A stretch of 64,000 nucleotides of DNA from Paenibacillus puerhi (GTDB lineage Bacteria; Bacillota; Bacilli; Paenibacillales; NBRC-103111): contig NZ_WUWM01000024.1 in assembly GCF_009846885.1 (NCBI RefSeq), forward strand, positions 1 to 64,000, written 5' to 3'. The notes beneath the pieces were generated by a model, which searched no databases, was not told where the DNA came from, and saw only the letters and a program-made list of their open reading frames with translations. The translations under genes were made by a program, and so were the position numbers. Of this stretch, positions 16,406-24,960 are shown piece after piece (position 1 is the stretch's first letter; each line of letters opens with the position of its first letter).

Positions 16406-16552
16406 TCAGCTGTTTACGATGAGCAGGACGGACATGCCGACGACAATAACGCCGAGTATGGAGCTAACCCAGATAATCAGCTTCTTGTTCGGCGTATCCT
16501 GCTTGACCTTGCGGGAAGCATAAGGAGTTATTTTTTTCTTCGACATTGACAT
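16406..16552 (-). CDS. 48-residue single-helix membrane protein
   Basis: This short reverse-strand gene is convergent with the L,D-transpeptidase. It encodes a basic N-terminus (MSMSKKKITPYASRKVKQ, then DTPNKKL) followed by a single hydrophobic helix (LIIWVSSILGVIVVGMSVLL) and INS-like end. A second ATG at 16546 has the better-spaced ribosome site (AAAGGCAGGG). The positive-inside pattern and clean frame support a real tail-anchored-type protein. I recall similar short proteins beside pyrD in related genomes, but that is memory, not something shown here. Function unknown. Confidence 0.65.
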   Translation of the reverse strand: MSMSKKKITPYASRKVKQDTPNKKLIIWVSSILGVIVVGMSVLLIVNS

Positions 16553-16652
16553 CAGCCCTGCCTTTTGGATGAGATTAAGCATATTCTAACATATTGTAAC
16601 CGTTTTAGCGGCAACAACTTCATCGTTTGTCCCTTTATTTTTCCTTCGTAAA

Positions 16653-16682
16653 ACGATAAACTGTCAACGAGAGAGTTATCGT
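16653..16682 (+). promoter_or_regulatory. inverted repeat upstream of pyrD
   Basis: ACGATAA (16653-16659) and TTATCGT (16676-16682) are perfect 7-bp arms with a 16-base spacer, ending 28 bases before the pyrD start. This could be an operator or a leader hairpin. No PyrR attenuator-like structure was recognised. Confidence 0.3.
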
Positions 16683-16710
16683 CAGCAAGGACGGGGAGAG
16701 GGAGACAAAC

Positions 16711-17808
16711 ATGTTGTACAAACGCTTAGCAAAGCCGGTGCTATTCCGCATGGATCCGGAGAAAGCCCACCACCTTACCATCGACGGCCTCCACATGGCC
16801 GGGAATATCCCGGGGGGGCGGACGCTGCTGCGCGCCATCTGGGGAGTAGGGGCGCATCCCGAGCTGGAATCAGAGCTGTGGGGAATCCGCTTCGCCAATC
16901 CGGTCGGGCTCGCTGCAGGTCTGGATAAGAACGGGAAATCCGTGCCGGGCTTCTCCAACATCGGCTTCGGATTTATGGAGGTCGGTACGGTAACGCCGCT
17001 GCCGCAGGAGGGGAACCCGCAGCCGCGCTTATTCCGCCTGCCCGAGGACGGAGCGCTTATCAACCGGATGGGCTTCAACAATGTGGGCGTGGAGGGCATG
17101 AAGCGGAATTTGCGCAACCAGGGCAAGCGTACGATTCCGCTCGCGATTAATATAGGTAAAAATAAAGTGACGCCCAACGAGCAGGCGGAGGACGATTACC
17201 GGGCATGCATCCGCACCCTGTACGGTTATGGCGATTTCTTTGTCGTCAATATCAGCTCGCCGAATACGCCGGACCTGCGCAACCTCCAGCATGGGGACGA
17301 CTTGTCCAGACTGCTGACCGCGGTCAAGGACGAGATCCGCATCCAGCATGCCAAGTTCGGGGGACGGGAGAAGCCGGTGCTGGTGAAGATCGCTCCGGAT
17401 CTGACGGAGGAAGAAACGGAATACTCCGTAGCGACGATTCTGAATAGCCAGGTGTCGGGCATTATTGTCTCCAACACGACGATTTCCCGGGACGGGCTTG
17501 TGCACGCGAACCGTGGCGAGACGGGAGGCTTGAGCGGACGGCCGCTGACGGCCAAATCGACGGAGCTGATCCGAACGGTGTACCGTCTGACGGAAGGAAG
17601 GCTGCCGATCGTAGGATCGGGGGGGATTTTTACCGCAGAGGATGCCTATGACAAAATACGGGCCGGCGCCAGTCTCGTAGAGCTGTATACGGCGCTGATC
17701 TATGAAGGTCCGGGCTTGGTTGGACAAATTAATGAGGGACTCAGGCGTCTGCTGAAGAAGGATGGCTTCCGCCATGTGTCGGAAGCTGTCGGCTCGGCGC
17801 ATCGATGA
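16711..17808 (+). CDS. pyrD: dihydroorotate dehydrogenase (quinone), class 2
   Basis: The enzyme oxidises dihydroorotate to orotate in pyrimidine synthesis and passes electrons to membrane quinone. At 365 residues, it has the FMN and substrate motifs NPVGLAAGLDKNG (about residue 67), FNNVGVEG, NISSPNTPDLRN (about 178), KIAPDLTEEE and the phosphate-binding GSGGIFTAEDAYDKIRAGAS (about 300). The N-terminal extension typical of the membrane-associated class 2 form is present (LAKPVLFRMDPEKAHHLTIDGL). A GGGAGA ribosome site precedes ATG 16711. It stands apart from other pyr genes, as class 2 pyrD often does, and leads a short cluster with an alarmone synthetase. Confidence 0.95.
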   Translation: MLYKRLAKPVLFRMDPEKAHHLTIDGLHMAGNIPGGRTLLRAIWGVGAHPELESELWGIRFANPVGLAAGLDKNGKSVPGFSNIGFGFMEVGTVTPLPQEGNPQPRLFRLPEDGALINRMGFNNVGVEGMKRNLRNQGKRTIPLAINIGKNKVTPNEQAEDDYRACIRTLYGYGDFFVVNISSPNTPDLRNLQHGDDLSRLLTAVKDEIRIQHAKFGGREKPVLVKIAPDLTEEETEYSVATILNSQVSGIIVSNTTISRDGLVHANRGETGGLSGRPLTAKSTELIRTVYRLTEGRLPIVGSGGIFTAEDAYDKIRAGASLVELYTALIYEGPGLVGQINEGLRRLLKKDGFRHVSEAVGSAHR

Positions 17809-17827
17809 TAGTCTAGGAGGATCATGT

Positions 17828-18628
17828 ATGGATGGTCGCGATTGGAAGAAATTCCTGCTCCCCTATGAGCAGACGGTCGAGGAACTGAAGGTAAAGTTCA
17901 AGACCCTGCGCGGGGAGCTGAAGAGCCGTGAAGAATATTCGCCTATCGAGTTCGTGACCGGTCGGGTGAAACGGATATCCAGCATATTTGAAAAAGCAAA
18001 GCGGCTTAACGTGCCGATGGAAAAAATCGAAACGGGTATCGAGGATATTGCAGGCATCCGGATTATGTGCCAGTTCGTGGAGGATATCGGGCGTCTGGCC
18101 GAGCTGATCCGGGCACGGGAAGATATGACGCTTGTCTACGAAAAGGATTATATAACGAATAAAAAACCGAGCGGCTACCGCAGTTATCATATGATCGTGG
18201 AATATCCGGTCCAGACGGCACTCGGCATGAAGCGTGTGCTGGCCGAAATTCAGCTCCGCACGCTGGCGATGAATTTCTGGGCGACGATCGAGCACTCGCT
18301 TAACTATAAGTACAGGGAGGAGCTTCCGGCCCCGGTGGTGAACCGGCTCAGCAAGGCGGCGGAGGCGGCTTATTTACTGGATCAGGAGATGAGCAGCATT
18401 CGGGTGGAGATCATGGAGGCGCAGCAGCTTTTCGAGGACAACTCCAATATTGTCAACCGGGTGCTGAACGGCATCCAGGAGCTGTATTTTTTCCACCGGG
18501 TAAGGGAGGCCGCCCAGTTCCAGATGCGCTTTAACGAGCTGTGGGATACGAACGATACGTGGCTGCTTAGGGAGCTTTCGGACCAAATCTCGGATGCGAT
18601 CAGCCGTGCCAAAAAAAACTCGCTGTGA
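17828..18628 (+). CDS. small alarmone synthetase (RelQ/YjbM-like GTP pyrophosphokinase)
   Basis: This enzyme should transfer pyrophosphate from ATP to GDP or GTP to make the stringent-response alarmones. It has the RelA/SpoT synthetase core without hydrolase or ACT domains: GRVKRISSIFEKAKR (about residue 40), IEDIAGIRIMCQFVEDI (about 70), SGYRSYHMIVEYPV (about 115) and AEIQLRTLAMNFWATIEHSLNYKY (about 140). The length of 266 residues is longer than the roughly 210 usual for RelQ because of a C-terminal helical extension. ATG 17828 follows AGGAGG at a spacing of eight. It starts 19 bases after pyrD, so the two are probably cotranscribed, linking pyrimidine synthesis and the stringent response. 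Confidence 0.88.
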   Translation: MDGRDWKKFLLPYEQTVEELKVKFKTLRGELKSREEYSPIEFVTGRVKRISSIFEKAKRLNVPMEKIETGIEDIAGIRIMCQFVEDIGRLAELIRAREDMTLVYEKDYITNKKPSGYRSYHMIVEYPVQTALGMKRVLAEIQLRTLAMNFWATIEHSLNYKYREELPAPVVNRLSKAAEAAYLLDQEMSSIRVEIMEAQQLFEDNSNIVNRVLNGIQELYFFHRVREAAQFQMRFNELWDTNDTWLLRELSDQISDAISRAKKNSL

Positions 18629-18664
18629 ATGTACCGGCTCGAGAATCGGGGAGGTAACGGCTTG

Positions 18665-19081
18665 ATGAACGGTTATGACCGGCTGTATGTCTTGTTTGTG
18701 TACTATTTCAACATAGAGCGGGATTACTTCGAATGCCATGAGGTCATGGAGGAGCTTTGGCTGGAGGAAGGGCGCAACACGTTGTATCAAGGCCTGCTGC
18801 AGGTAGCGGTAGGCCTTTACCATTACCGCAACGGGAATACAGGAGGGGCGGTGAAGCTGCTGACGGCCGCTCTGGAGAAGCTGGAACCACAGCCGCCTGT
18901 CGTACTGGGCATCGACCTCGAAGCATTGAGAGAGGAAAGCCGCATTTATCTAAACAAGCTGGGGCGGCTTCCGGAAGAGCCTTTCGCTTTCTACGATCTT
19001 ACGATTCAGGTCGTCGATCCGCTGCTGGTTGAACGGGTGGAAGAGCTTAGGCTCCATCCGCCTGCGGCACATGAGGAATAG
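18665..19081 (+). CDS. DUF309 family protein
   Basis: This 138-residue helical protein matches DUF309 by the motif FECHEVMEELWLEEGR near the N-terminus. QGLLQVAVGLYHYRNGNTGGAVKLL follows, with conserved His and Glu residues that could bind a metal. GGGAGGT lies ten bases before ATG 18665; an upstream in-frame ATG at 18629 has no ribosome site. Function is not known. It is packed between the alarmone synthetase and an ABC exporter ATPase, 37 bases after the former's stop. Confidence 0.8.
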   Translation: MNGYDRLYVLFVYYFNIERDYFECHEVMEELWLEEGRNTLYQGLLQVAVGLYHYRNGNTGGAVKLLTAALEKLEPQPPVVLGIDLEALREESRIYLNKLGRLPEEPFAFYDLTIQVVDPLLVERVEELRLHPPAAHEE

Positions 19082-19094
19082 GGGGGGAACCGGA

Positions 19095-20147
19095 GTGATT
19101 ATCGTCGAGCAGCTGTCCAAGCATTATGAGGTCCATGAGCGGGAGCCCGGATTCCTGGCTTCGCTGCGCAGTCTGATCAGCCGGAAGCATCGGCTTGTGA
19201 AGGCTGTGGACGATATCAGCTTTCATATTCCAGCGGGGCAGATCGTAGGCTTCCTCGGCCCGAACGGGGCAGGAAAAACGACGACGATGAAGGTGCTGAC
19301 CGGCCTGCTCCATCCGACAAGCGGGCGCGTAGAGGTGGCGGGCTTTCGCCCGCAGGATCACAAAAATGCCTTCAAGCGCCGGATCAGTCTGGTGATGGGA
19401 CAAAAAAGCCAGCTGATCTGGGACGTTCCGGCCGCGGATAGCTTCCTGGTCAACAAGGCGATCTACGAAATTGAGGACGGGGCTTACCGGAAGACGCTCG
19501 GGGAGCTCGTGGAGCTGCTGGAGCTGGAGCATGTCCTCCATAAGCCGGTACGCCAGCTGTCGCTCGGAGAGCGGATGAAATGCGAGCTGGCCGCTTCGCT
19601 GCTGCATCGCCCCGATATCTTGTTCCTGGACGAGCCGACCATCGGTCTAGACGTCCAGATGCAGGAGGTTGTCCGGCGGTTCATTCTGGAATATAACCGG
19701 GCGGTAGGCGCAACTATTCTGTTAACCAGCCATTATATGGGGGATGTCACGGCGCTCTGCAACCGTGTGATGGTGATCGGCGGCGGACGGCTGCTGTACG
19801 ATGGGGAGCTGAGCGAGCTGACGGAGCGGCACTCGCCGCGCAAGCGGATCCGGCTGCAGCTGGCCGAAAGCGAAAGCGGTTCCCTCGCTGAAGTGCGGGC
19901 GCAGCTCTCGGCTATTCCAGGAGTGACCGGCGTGCAGTTGGAGGGGTACCCCGCTATCGGGCTGGAGGTTCCTCGGGAGCAAGTATCCGCTGTATCCGCA
20001 GCTCTGCTGACCAGTCTGCCGGTGCTGGATCTGACGATCGAGGATCCCCCGATGGAGTCGGTCATCAGCCACGTGTTCGCCGAGCGATCCTCCAGAGCGG
20101 ATGGAGGCAAGCTCTCGAAGCCGGAGGCGGAGGTGGCGCGCCCTTGA
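19095..20147 (+). CDS. ABC-2 exporter ATP-binding protein
   Basis: This 350-residue ATPase has Walker A GPNGAGKTTT (about residue 60), signature LSLGERMKCELAAS (about 155), Walker B ILFLDEPT (about 175) and H-loop LTSHYMGD (about 213). The C-terminus is an exporter-type extra domain. GTG 19095 after a G-rich ribosome site is the likely start; an in-frame ATG at 19071 is possible. The stop overlaps the start of the next permease by four bases. With the next two genes it forms a three-protein transporter of the PF06182 permease type. The cargo is unknown. Confidence 0.88.
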   Translation: MIIVEQLSKHYEVHEREPGFLASLRSLISRKHRLVKAVDDISFHIPAGQIVGFLGPNGAGKTTTMKVLTGLLHPTSGRVEVAGFRPQDHKNAFKRRISLVMGQKSQLIWDVPAADSFLVNKAIYEIEDGAYRKTLGELVELLELEHVLHKPVRQLSLGERMKCELAASLLHRPDILFLDEPTIGLDVQMQEVVRRFILEYNRAVGATILLTSHYMGDVTALCNRVMVIGGGRLLYDGELSELTERHSPRKRIRLQLAESESGSLAEVRAQLSAIPGVTGVQLEGYPAIGLEVPREQVSAVSAALLTSLPVLDLTIEDPPMESVISHVFAERSSRADGGKLSKPEAEVARP

Positions 20148-20953
20148 ACTGGTGGTACAAGTATACGATGCTGCTCCGGGTCGAATGGGCCGTCATGATG
20201 GCTTACCGCAGTGAAAGCCTGATCTGGATGATCGGCTCCTTTATACAGCCCATCGTGAGCTTATCCGTGTGGTTGTCTATAACAGGCAATGGCGTAATCG
20301 GCGGGTATTCGGCCATTGATTACGTCGTTTATTTCATCGGAGTGCTGGTCGTGGAGCGATTGACCCGTTCCTGGGATGTCTGGGAGCTGGATAGCGAGAT
20401 CCGTCAGGGGACGCTGTCTGCCAAGCTGCTGCGGCCGTTCCATCCGATGCATTGGAGCATCGCTCAAAATATAGTCTACAAGCTGTTCTTCGCCGTATTG
20501 CTGATTCCCGCCTGGCTGGTGCTCGCCTGGATCTGGCCGGCACTGAGGCCGGCGGCAGCCGCGGATGCAGGGCTTATGGGGCTGGCCCTTCTGGCGCTTC
20601 TCGGCTCGAATATCCTGCGCTATCTAACCGGCTACGAATTCGGAATGCTTGCCTTCTGGACCAACCGGGCGACTGCGATCTTCGCGCTGTACGAGGCGCT
20701 GCATCTGTTTCTTGCCGGACGCATTGCCCCGCTTTCGATGTTTCCCGAGCCGGTCGCCTTGATAGCCTCCTGGTTTCCGTTCTATTCGACGGTCGGATTT
20801 CCGGTCGATCTGCTGACGGGGAAGCTGGCCGGACGACCGGATCTGATCGTTCAAGGCTTTGCGCAGCAAGCGGTATGGATCATGATCCTGATCGTGATTT
20901 TCCGCTTCCAATGGAAGCGGGGACTCGCGAAATACAGCGCGGCGGGAGGGTAA
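20144..20953 (+). CDS. ABC-2 family permease (PF06182-like), subunit 1
   Basis: This 269-residue integral membrane protein has about six hydrophobic segments. The N-terminal half carries YRSESLIWMIGSFIQPIVSLSVW, then LTRSWDVWELDSEIRQGTLSAKLLRPFHPMHW, the cytoplasmic coupling region typical of this permease family. It uses a TTG start that overlaps the ATPase stop, which implies tight coupling. It pairs with the following homologous permease. Confidence 0.8.
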   Translation: MNWWYKYTMLLRVEWAVMMAYRSESLIWMIGSFIQPIVSLSVWLSITGNGVIGGYSAIDYVVYFIGVLVVERLTRSWDVWELDSEIRQGTLSAKLLRPFHPMHWSIAQNIVYKLFFAVLLIPAWLVLAWIWPALRPAAAADAGLMGLALLALLGSNILRYLTGYEFGMLAFWTNRATAIFALYEALHLFLAGRIAPLSMFPEPVALIASWFPFYSTVGFPVDLLTGKLAGRPDLIVQGFAQQAVWIMILIVIFRFQWKRGLAKYSAAGG

Positions 20954-20959
20954 GGCGGG

Positions 20960-21748
20960 ATGGGCAAATATATCCGCTCGCTGCAGTCGTTTTTTCGGGC
21001 CTGTCTGGTTGAGGAATTCGAATACAGAGCGAACTTTGCAGCCAGTGTGTTGAATACAGCGTTTGCGCTAGCGATGGCCGTGCTGACGGTTAAGCTCTAC
21101 TTCTACAAGACGGAGCAAATCGGGGGCTGGTCGTATGACGAGGTACTGGCGCTGCTAGGCGTGTTCACAGCCGTGCAGGGCTTTATCGGCTTTTTTCTGC
21201 AGCCTAACATGAGCCGTCTGGTCGAGCATATCCGCAAGGGAACGCTAGACTATGTGCTGACCAAGCCGATCGACAGCCAGTTCTATGTCAGCTTTCGCCA
21301 TCTGGTCTTTTGGCGGCTTGCAGACGTCGCGCTCGGCTTCGGGATGATTGCGTTCGCTCTGGTCAGACTCCGGATCGTGCCGAATTGGCAGGAGGTCATT
21401 ATGTTTCTGCTGGTGCTTGCGGCTGCGCTCGCCGTCGTCTATTCGTTATGGATGGGGATGATGACGGTCTCGTTCTGGGCTGTCAAGGTCGATAACTTGT
21501 CTTTCCTGTTCAATTCCTTTTTCGAAACGGCGCGCTTTCCCGTATCCGTATACCCGGCCGTTATGAGGTACCTGCTCACGTATATGTTCCCCGTCGCGTT
21601 TATCACGACCTTCCCTTCATCGGCCCTTGTCGGCCGGATCGGTTGGGGGGAGACGCTGCTCAGTCTGGGGGTGGCTGCTGTTTGTCTGATTCTGTCTCGC
21701 TGGCTGTGGCGGTTTGCGGTCAGACACTATACTAGCGCGAGCAGTTAG
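20960..21748 (+). CDS. ABC-2 family permease (PF06182-like), subunit 2
   Basis: This 262-residue membrane protein is homologous in layout to the preceding permease: EFEYRANFAASVLNTAFALAM at the N-terminus, then LVEHIRKGTLDYVLTKPIDSQFYVSFRHL as the coupling loop. About six hydrophobic segments are seen. It starts six bases after the previous stop with AAGGCGGG as ribosome site. The two permeases probably form a heterodimer powered by the ATPase upstream. Confidence 0.82.
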   Translation: MGKYIRSLQSFFRACLVEEFEYRANFAASVLNTAFALAMAVLTVKLYFYKTEQIGGWSYDEVLALLGVFTAVQGFIGFFLQPNMSRLVEHIRKGTLDYVLTKPIDSQFYVSFRHLVFWRLADVALGFGMIAFALVRLRIVPNWQEVIMFLLVLAAALAVVYSLWMGMMTVSFWAVKVDNLSFLFNSFFETARFPVSVYPAVMRYLLTYMFPVAFITTFPSSALVGRIGWGETLLSLGVAAVCLILSRWLWRFAVRHYTSASS

Positions 21749-21840
21749 GCAAAGTTAGGGAGTCAGGTTGAAACACAGGAGTATAAGAGCTGGAAGAGCG
21801 CTTGGAGGGGACTTCCTTTTCAGGCGTTTTTGTAATGAGC

Positions 21841-21866
21841 AAAAACCCTGCCGGCAAGGGCAGGGC
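21841..21866 (-). terminator. rho-independent terminator of the thioredoxin-like gene
   Basis: CCCTGCC and GGCAGGG arms with a 6-7 base loop lie at 21846-21866. On the minus strand they are followed by TTTTT, so this terminates the reverse gene ending at 21903. It may also stop the convergent permease transcript. Confidence 0.7.
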
Positions 21867-21902
21867 GGGTGGTAGAGCATATAGGTCGTGAGACTGGATT
21901 GA

Positions 21903-22385
21903 TCAGGCCTTGTGTTTGGTCAGAAACGCTTTGATCGCGGCTTCATCCTGTCCGCCGATGAGACGCTCGACCTCTACTCCATCCTTGTAATAGATCAAAG
22001 TAGGCGTGGCATCGATTTTATAGCGGTCCCAGCCGTTTTTAAATTCCTCGAGGTTGAATTGCTTGATGTCAACCGCAAGGCTTTGGGCGACGGGCATCAG
22101 CACGGGAGTTGTGGCTTTACAATGACTGCAGGTCGACGCAAAGTAGTAAAGAAAGAACGATTCCTTTTTTTCGAGCTTCTGATCAAGCGCATCAGGGAGA
22201 ATGATGTTCTGGTAATTCGGATCGTCCAGCTGCTTCAAAGTTTCGGGATGAAGCTTTTGCGGCGCAATGCCGTATACATTATTTTCGTACTTGCTGTACT
22301 TGGCTTTGTTGGATTGTTGATTGATTACAAACAGCGCACCGAACAAAACCACGATTACCGATAAATAAATAGCCAGTTTTTTCAT
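21903..22385 (-). CDS. membrane-anchored thioredoxin-family protein
   Basis: This 160-residue protein has an N-terminal membrane anchor (MKKLAIYLSVIVVLFGALFVI) and an extracytoplasmic thioredoxin fold. The redox motif is CSHC in FASTCSHCKATTP, and the cis-proline loop is DATPTLIYY. It probably reduces or isomerises disulfides in exported proteins. ATG 22385 is preceded by GGAAGGAAG. An upstream in-frame ATG (22412, MKEGRTRET) is a less likely start. It is transcribed alone, convergent with the ABC exporter. Confidence 0.83.
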   Translation of the reverse strand: MKKLAIYLSVIVVLFGALFVINQQSNKAKYSKYENNVYGIAPQKLHPETLKQLDDPNYQNIILPDALDQKLEKKESFFLYYFASTCSHCKATTPVLMPVAQSLAVDIKQFNLEEFKNGWDRYKIDATPTLIYYKDGVEVERLIGGQDEAAIKAFLTKHKA

Positions 22386-22620
22386 AGTTTCTCGCGTTCT
22401 TCCTTCCTTCATGAGAATGCACACTCTAGAAATATTCGTTACTTCCTGAAAGTTTCCTGCTTGTGTCGGTAGGAAAGATGAACGAATTTTGAACTCTTCA
22501 GGGTTGCCTAGGTCCGAGACTTCGAAGTACAATGGATTCGCGCCGCTTCTAATGGGCAGCCGGACGCTAAGCGCCGGAAGAGGAAAGATTATTCTTACAG
22601 AAATGGGTTGAAGCCATTAT

Positions 22621-24159
22621 ATGACAGGACGTGCGCTTCCTGAAGTGTTTAAGCAAAGCATGGAACAGCTGCTGGGTGAGGAATACCCGGCTTTTCTTGC
22701 ATCCTATGAGCAACAAAGACTGTACGGTCTGCGGGTGAACACCTTAAAGGTGACGGTAGAAGCATACCGGGAGCTGGCCGATTGGCCCGTGACGCCGGTG
22801 CCTTGGTCGCCCACCGGGTTCTATGTCCCCGAATCTGCGCGGCCCGGCAAGCATCCTTATTATCACGCGGGTCTGTACTATATCCAGGAGCCGAGTGCGA
22901 TGGCGCCGGTGGAGCTGCTTCAGCCCGAGCCCGGCGACCGTGTGCTGGACCTGTGCGCGGCGCCAGGCGGCAAGACGACGCAGATCGCCGCCAAGCTGCA
23001 GGGACAAGGGCTTGTCGTTGCCAATGATGTTCATCCGGACCGGGTGAAGGCGCTGGTGAAAAACATTGAGCTGAACGGCGTTCGCAACGCCGTCGTGCTG
23101 AATGAGGATCCGGCGAAGCTTCTGCAGGTCTTTGACGGTTATTTCGATAAAATTCTGGTGGATGCTCCATGTTCAGGGGAAGGCATGTTCCGTAAGGAAG
23201 AAGAGATGGCGAAGGCGTGGGAGCCGTCGTGGACGGCCAAATATGCCGCGATGCAGCGCGCGCTGCTGGCCCAGGCAGGAAGTATGCTGCGGCCTGGCGG
23301 ACGGCTCGTTTATTCGACCTGCACGTTCTCGCCTGAGGAGAACGAGAAGATTGTCGCTGCGTTTCTTGCGGAGCACAGCGATTATGAGGTGGAGCGGGTG
23401 CCGCAGACGGACGGACGCGGCGAGTGGGAGCAGGGCCGTCCCGATTGGGCCGGCCCCGAGCTTCCTGCCCGCGCGGACGAGGTCGCGGGGACCGTGAGGC
23501 TCTGGCCGCATCGGGTGTGCGGCGAGGGGCACTACGCCGCGGTGCTCCGGCGGCGTGAAGAGAGCTCGCCGCCGCTGCAAGCGGCTGCGGCCCCGTCTGC
23601 GGCTCCGGCGCAGGAGCCCTCGCTGCGTCCCGGGCGGGCGCCCCGGCGTACAGCTTCCGGGGCGCAGCAGGGAAGGCAGCAGGCGCAGGCTGCGAAGAAG
23701 GCGGTGTCCGGCGACCCGCGAGAGGCGCTCGCCCGCTTCGGGGCGGAGCACTTGACGGCTCCGCCCTGGGCGGGCGCCGAGCTGATATGGCGCAGCGAGC
23801 ATGCGTATGCTGCGCCGATGGAGCTGCCGCCGCTTGACGGCATCCGGGTCATCCGGCCCGGCTGGTATCTCGGCGGCGCGTACAAGCATCGCTTCGAGCC
23901 GTCGCAGGCGCTTGCTCTTGCGCTGCGAACGGGCGACGCTCAGCGTAGCGTTAGCTTTCGCGCGGGAGACCCCCGCGCGGTGAGCTATCTGAAAGGCGAG
24001 ACCGTCGAGCTGGCCGAGGAAGATCTGTGCACGGCGGGTGCCGATGCAGCCCGCAAGGGCTACTGCCTGGTCGCGGTCGACGGTTATTCGGTCGGCTGGG
24101 CCAAATGGCAGGACGGCATCCTGAAGAACGAATATCCCGCAGGGTGGAGGTGGACCTAG
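22621..24159 (+). CDS. RsmF-type rRNA (cytosine-C5) methyltransferase, paralogue 1
   Basis: This SAM-dependent enzyme should methylate cytosine in ribosomal RNA. It is a 512-residue protein with an N-terminal RNA-binding part (YGLRVNTLK). The Rossmann core starts with DLCAAPGGKTTQIAAKLQ (about residue 110). The two catalytic-cysteine motifs are DAPCSGEGMFRK (about 180) and YSTCTFSPEENE (about 237). A Pro/Ala/Arg-rich linker of about 60 residues follows (about 320-375), then RsmF-type C-terminal domains with KNEYPAGWRW at the end. A second copy of the family lies at 27225-28634. It is followed one base later by the rsuA-like gene, suggesting an rRNA-modification operon. Confidence 0.88.
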   Translation: MTGRALPEVFKQSMEQLLGEEYPAFLASYEQQRLYGLRVNTLKVTVEAYRELADWPVTPVPWSPTGFYVPESARPGKHPYYHAGLYYIQEPSAMAPVELLQPEPGDRVLDLCAAPGGKTTQIAAKLQGQGLVVANDVHPDRVKALVKNIELNGVRNAVVLNEDPAKLLQVFDGYFDKILVDAPCSGEGMFRKEEEMAKAWEPSWTAKYAAMQRALLAQAGSMLRPGGRLVYSTCTFSPEENEKIVAAFLAEHSDYEVERVPQTDGRGEWEQGRPDWAGPELPARADEVAGTVRLWPHRVCGEGHYAAVLRRREESSPPLQAAAAPSAAPAQEPSLRPGRAPRRTASGAQQGRQQAQAAKKAVSGDPREALARFGAEHLTAPPWAGAELIWRSEHAYAAPMELPPLDGIRVIRPGWYLGGAYKHRFEPSQALALALRTGDAQRSVSFRAGDPRAVSYLKGETVELAEEDLCTAGADAARKGYCLVAVDGYSVGWAKWQDGILKNEYPAGWRWT

Positions 24160-24160
24160 C

Positions 24161-24913
24161 ATGAAAACAACCTTGAGGCTGGACAAGCTGCTTGCCCACT
24201 CCGGCTTCGGTACGCGCAGCATCATCAAGCTGCTGGTGAAGCGCGGGGCGGTTGAAGTGAATGGCAAGAAGATCAAAGATAGCGGGCTGCGAGTCAATCC
24301 CGAGCTTGACGATATCCGGGTGGACGGCGAAACCGTGCGTTACCGTGAGTTTGTCTACCTCATGCTCAACAAGCCGCAAGGGGTCGTATCCGCAACGGAG
24401 GATCGCCGCGACCGAACCGTGCTGGATCTGCTCGCAGAGGAGTACGCACATTTCGAGCTATTTCCGGTCGGACGGCTGGATAAAGATACGGAGGGGCTTC
24501 TGCTCTTGACCAATGACGGCAAGCTTGCCCACAATCTGCTGTCTCCGCGCAAGCATGTGCCCAAGACCTATTACGCTCATGTCGAAGGCGCTGTAGAGGA
24601 AGCGGATATCCACGCTTTTCGTCGAGGCGTCGCCTTGGACGACGGGTATGAGACGATGCCCGCTGAGCTTCGTATCCTGCAGACGGGCGACCCGGCGCTG
24701 GATCGGCTGTCCGAGATCGAGCTGACCATCATGGAAGGCAAGTTCCATCAGGTCAAGCGGATGTTTCAGGCGGTCGGCAAGCGGGTTGTTTTTCTAAAAA
24801 GGCTTTCCATGGGGCCGCTGACGCTGGACAGCGAGCTTCGGACAGGCACTTATCGCGAGCTGACGGTGGAGGAAACCGCCGCGCTGCATGCGCACGCGGA
24901 TTCGGCGTCCTGA
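24161..24913 (+). CDS. rsuA: 16S rRNA pseudouridine synthase, RsuA family
   Basis: The enzyme isomerises a uridine of 16S rRNA to pseudouridine. The 250-residue protein has an N-terminal S4 RNA-binding domain (LRLDKLLAHSGFGTRSIIKLLVKRGAVEVNG). The catalytic domain shows YLMLNKPQGVVSATED (about residue 65), the active-site GRLDKDTEGLLLLTNDG (about 105, catalytic Asp) and EGKFHQVKRMFQAVGKRVVFLKRLSMGPL (about 193). It begins one base after the methyltransferase stop, so the two are one transcript. RsuA and RluB/E are close relatives; I favour RsuA from the overall pattern. Confidence 0.85.
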   Translation: MKTTLRLDKLLAHSGFGTRSIIKLLVKRGAVEVNGKKIKDSGLRVNPELDDIRVDGETVRYREFVYLMLNKPQGVVSATEDRRDRTVLDLLAEEYAHFELFPVGRLDKDTEGLLLLTNDGKLAHNLLSPRKHVPKTYYAHVEGAVEEADIHAFRRGVALDDGYETMPAELRILQTGDPALDRLSEIELTIMEGKFHQVKRMFQAVGKRVVFLKRLSMGPLTLDSELRTGTYRELTVEETAALHAHADSAS

Positions 24914-24960
24914 AGCCGGCGTTCCTGCCATACTAAGAGAGAAACGGGAGTGGAGAATGG

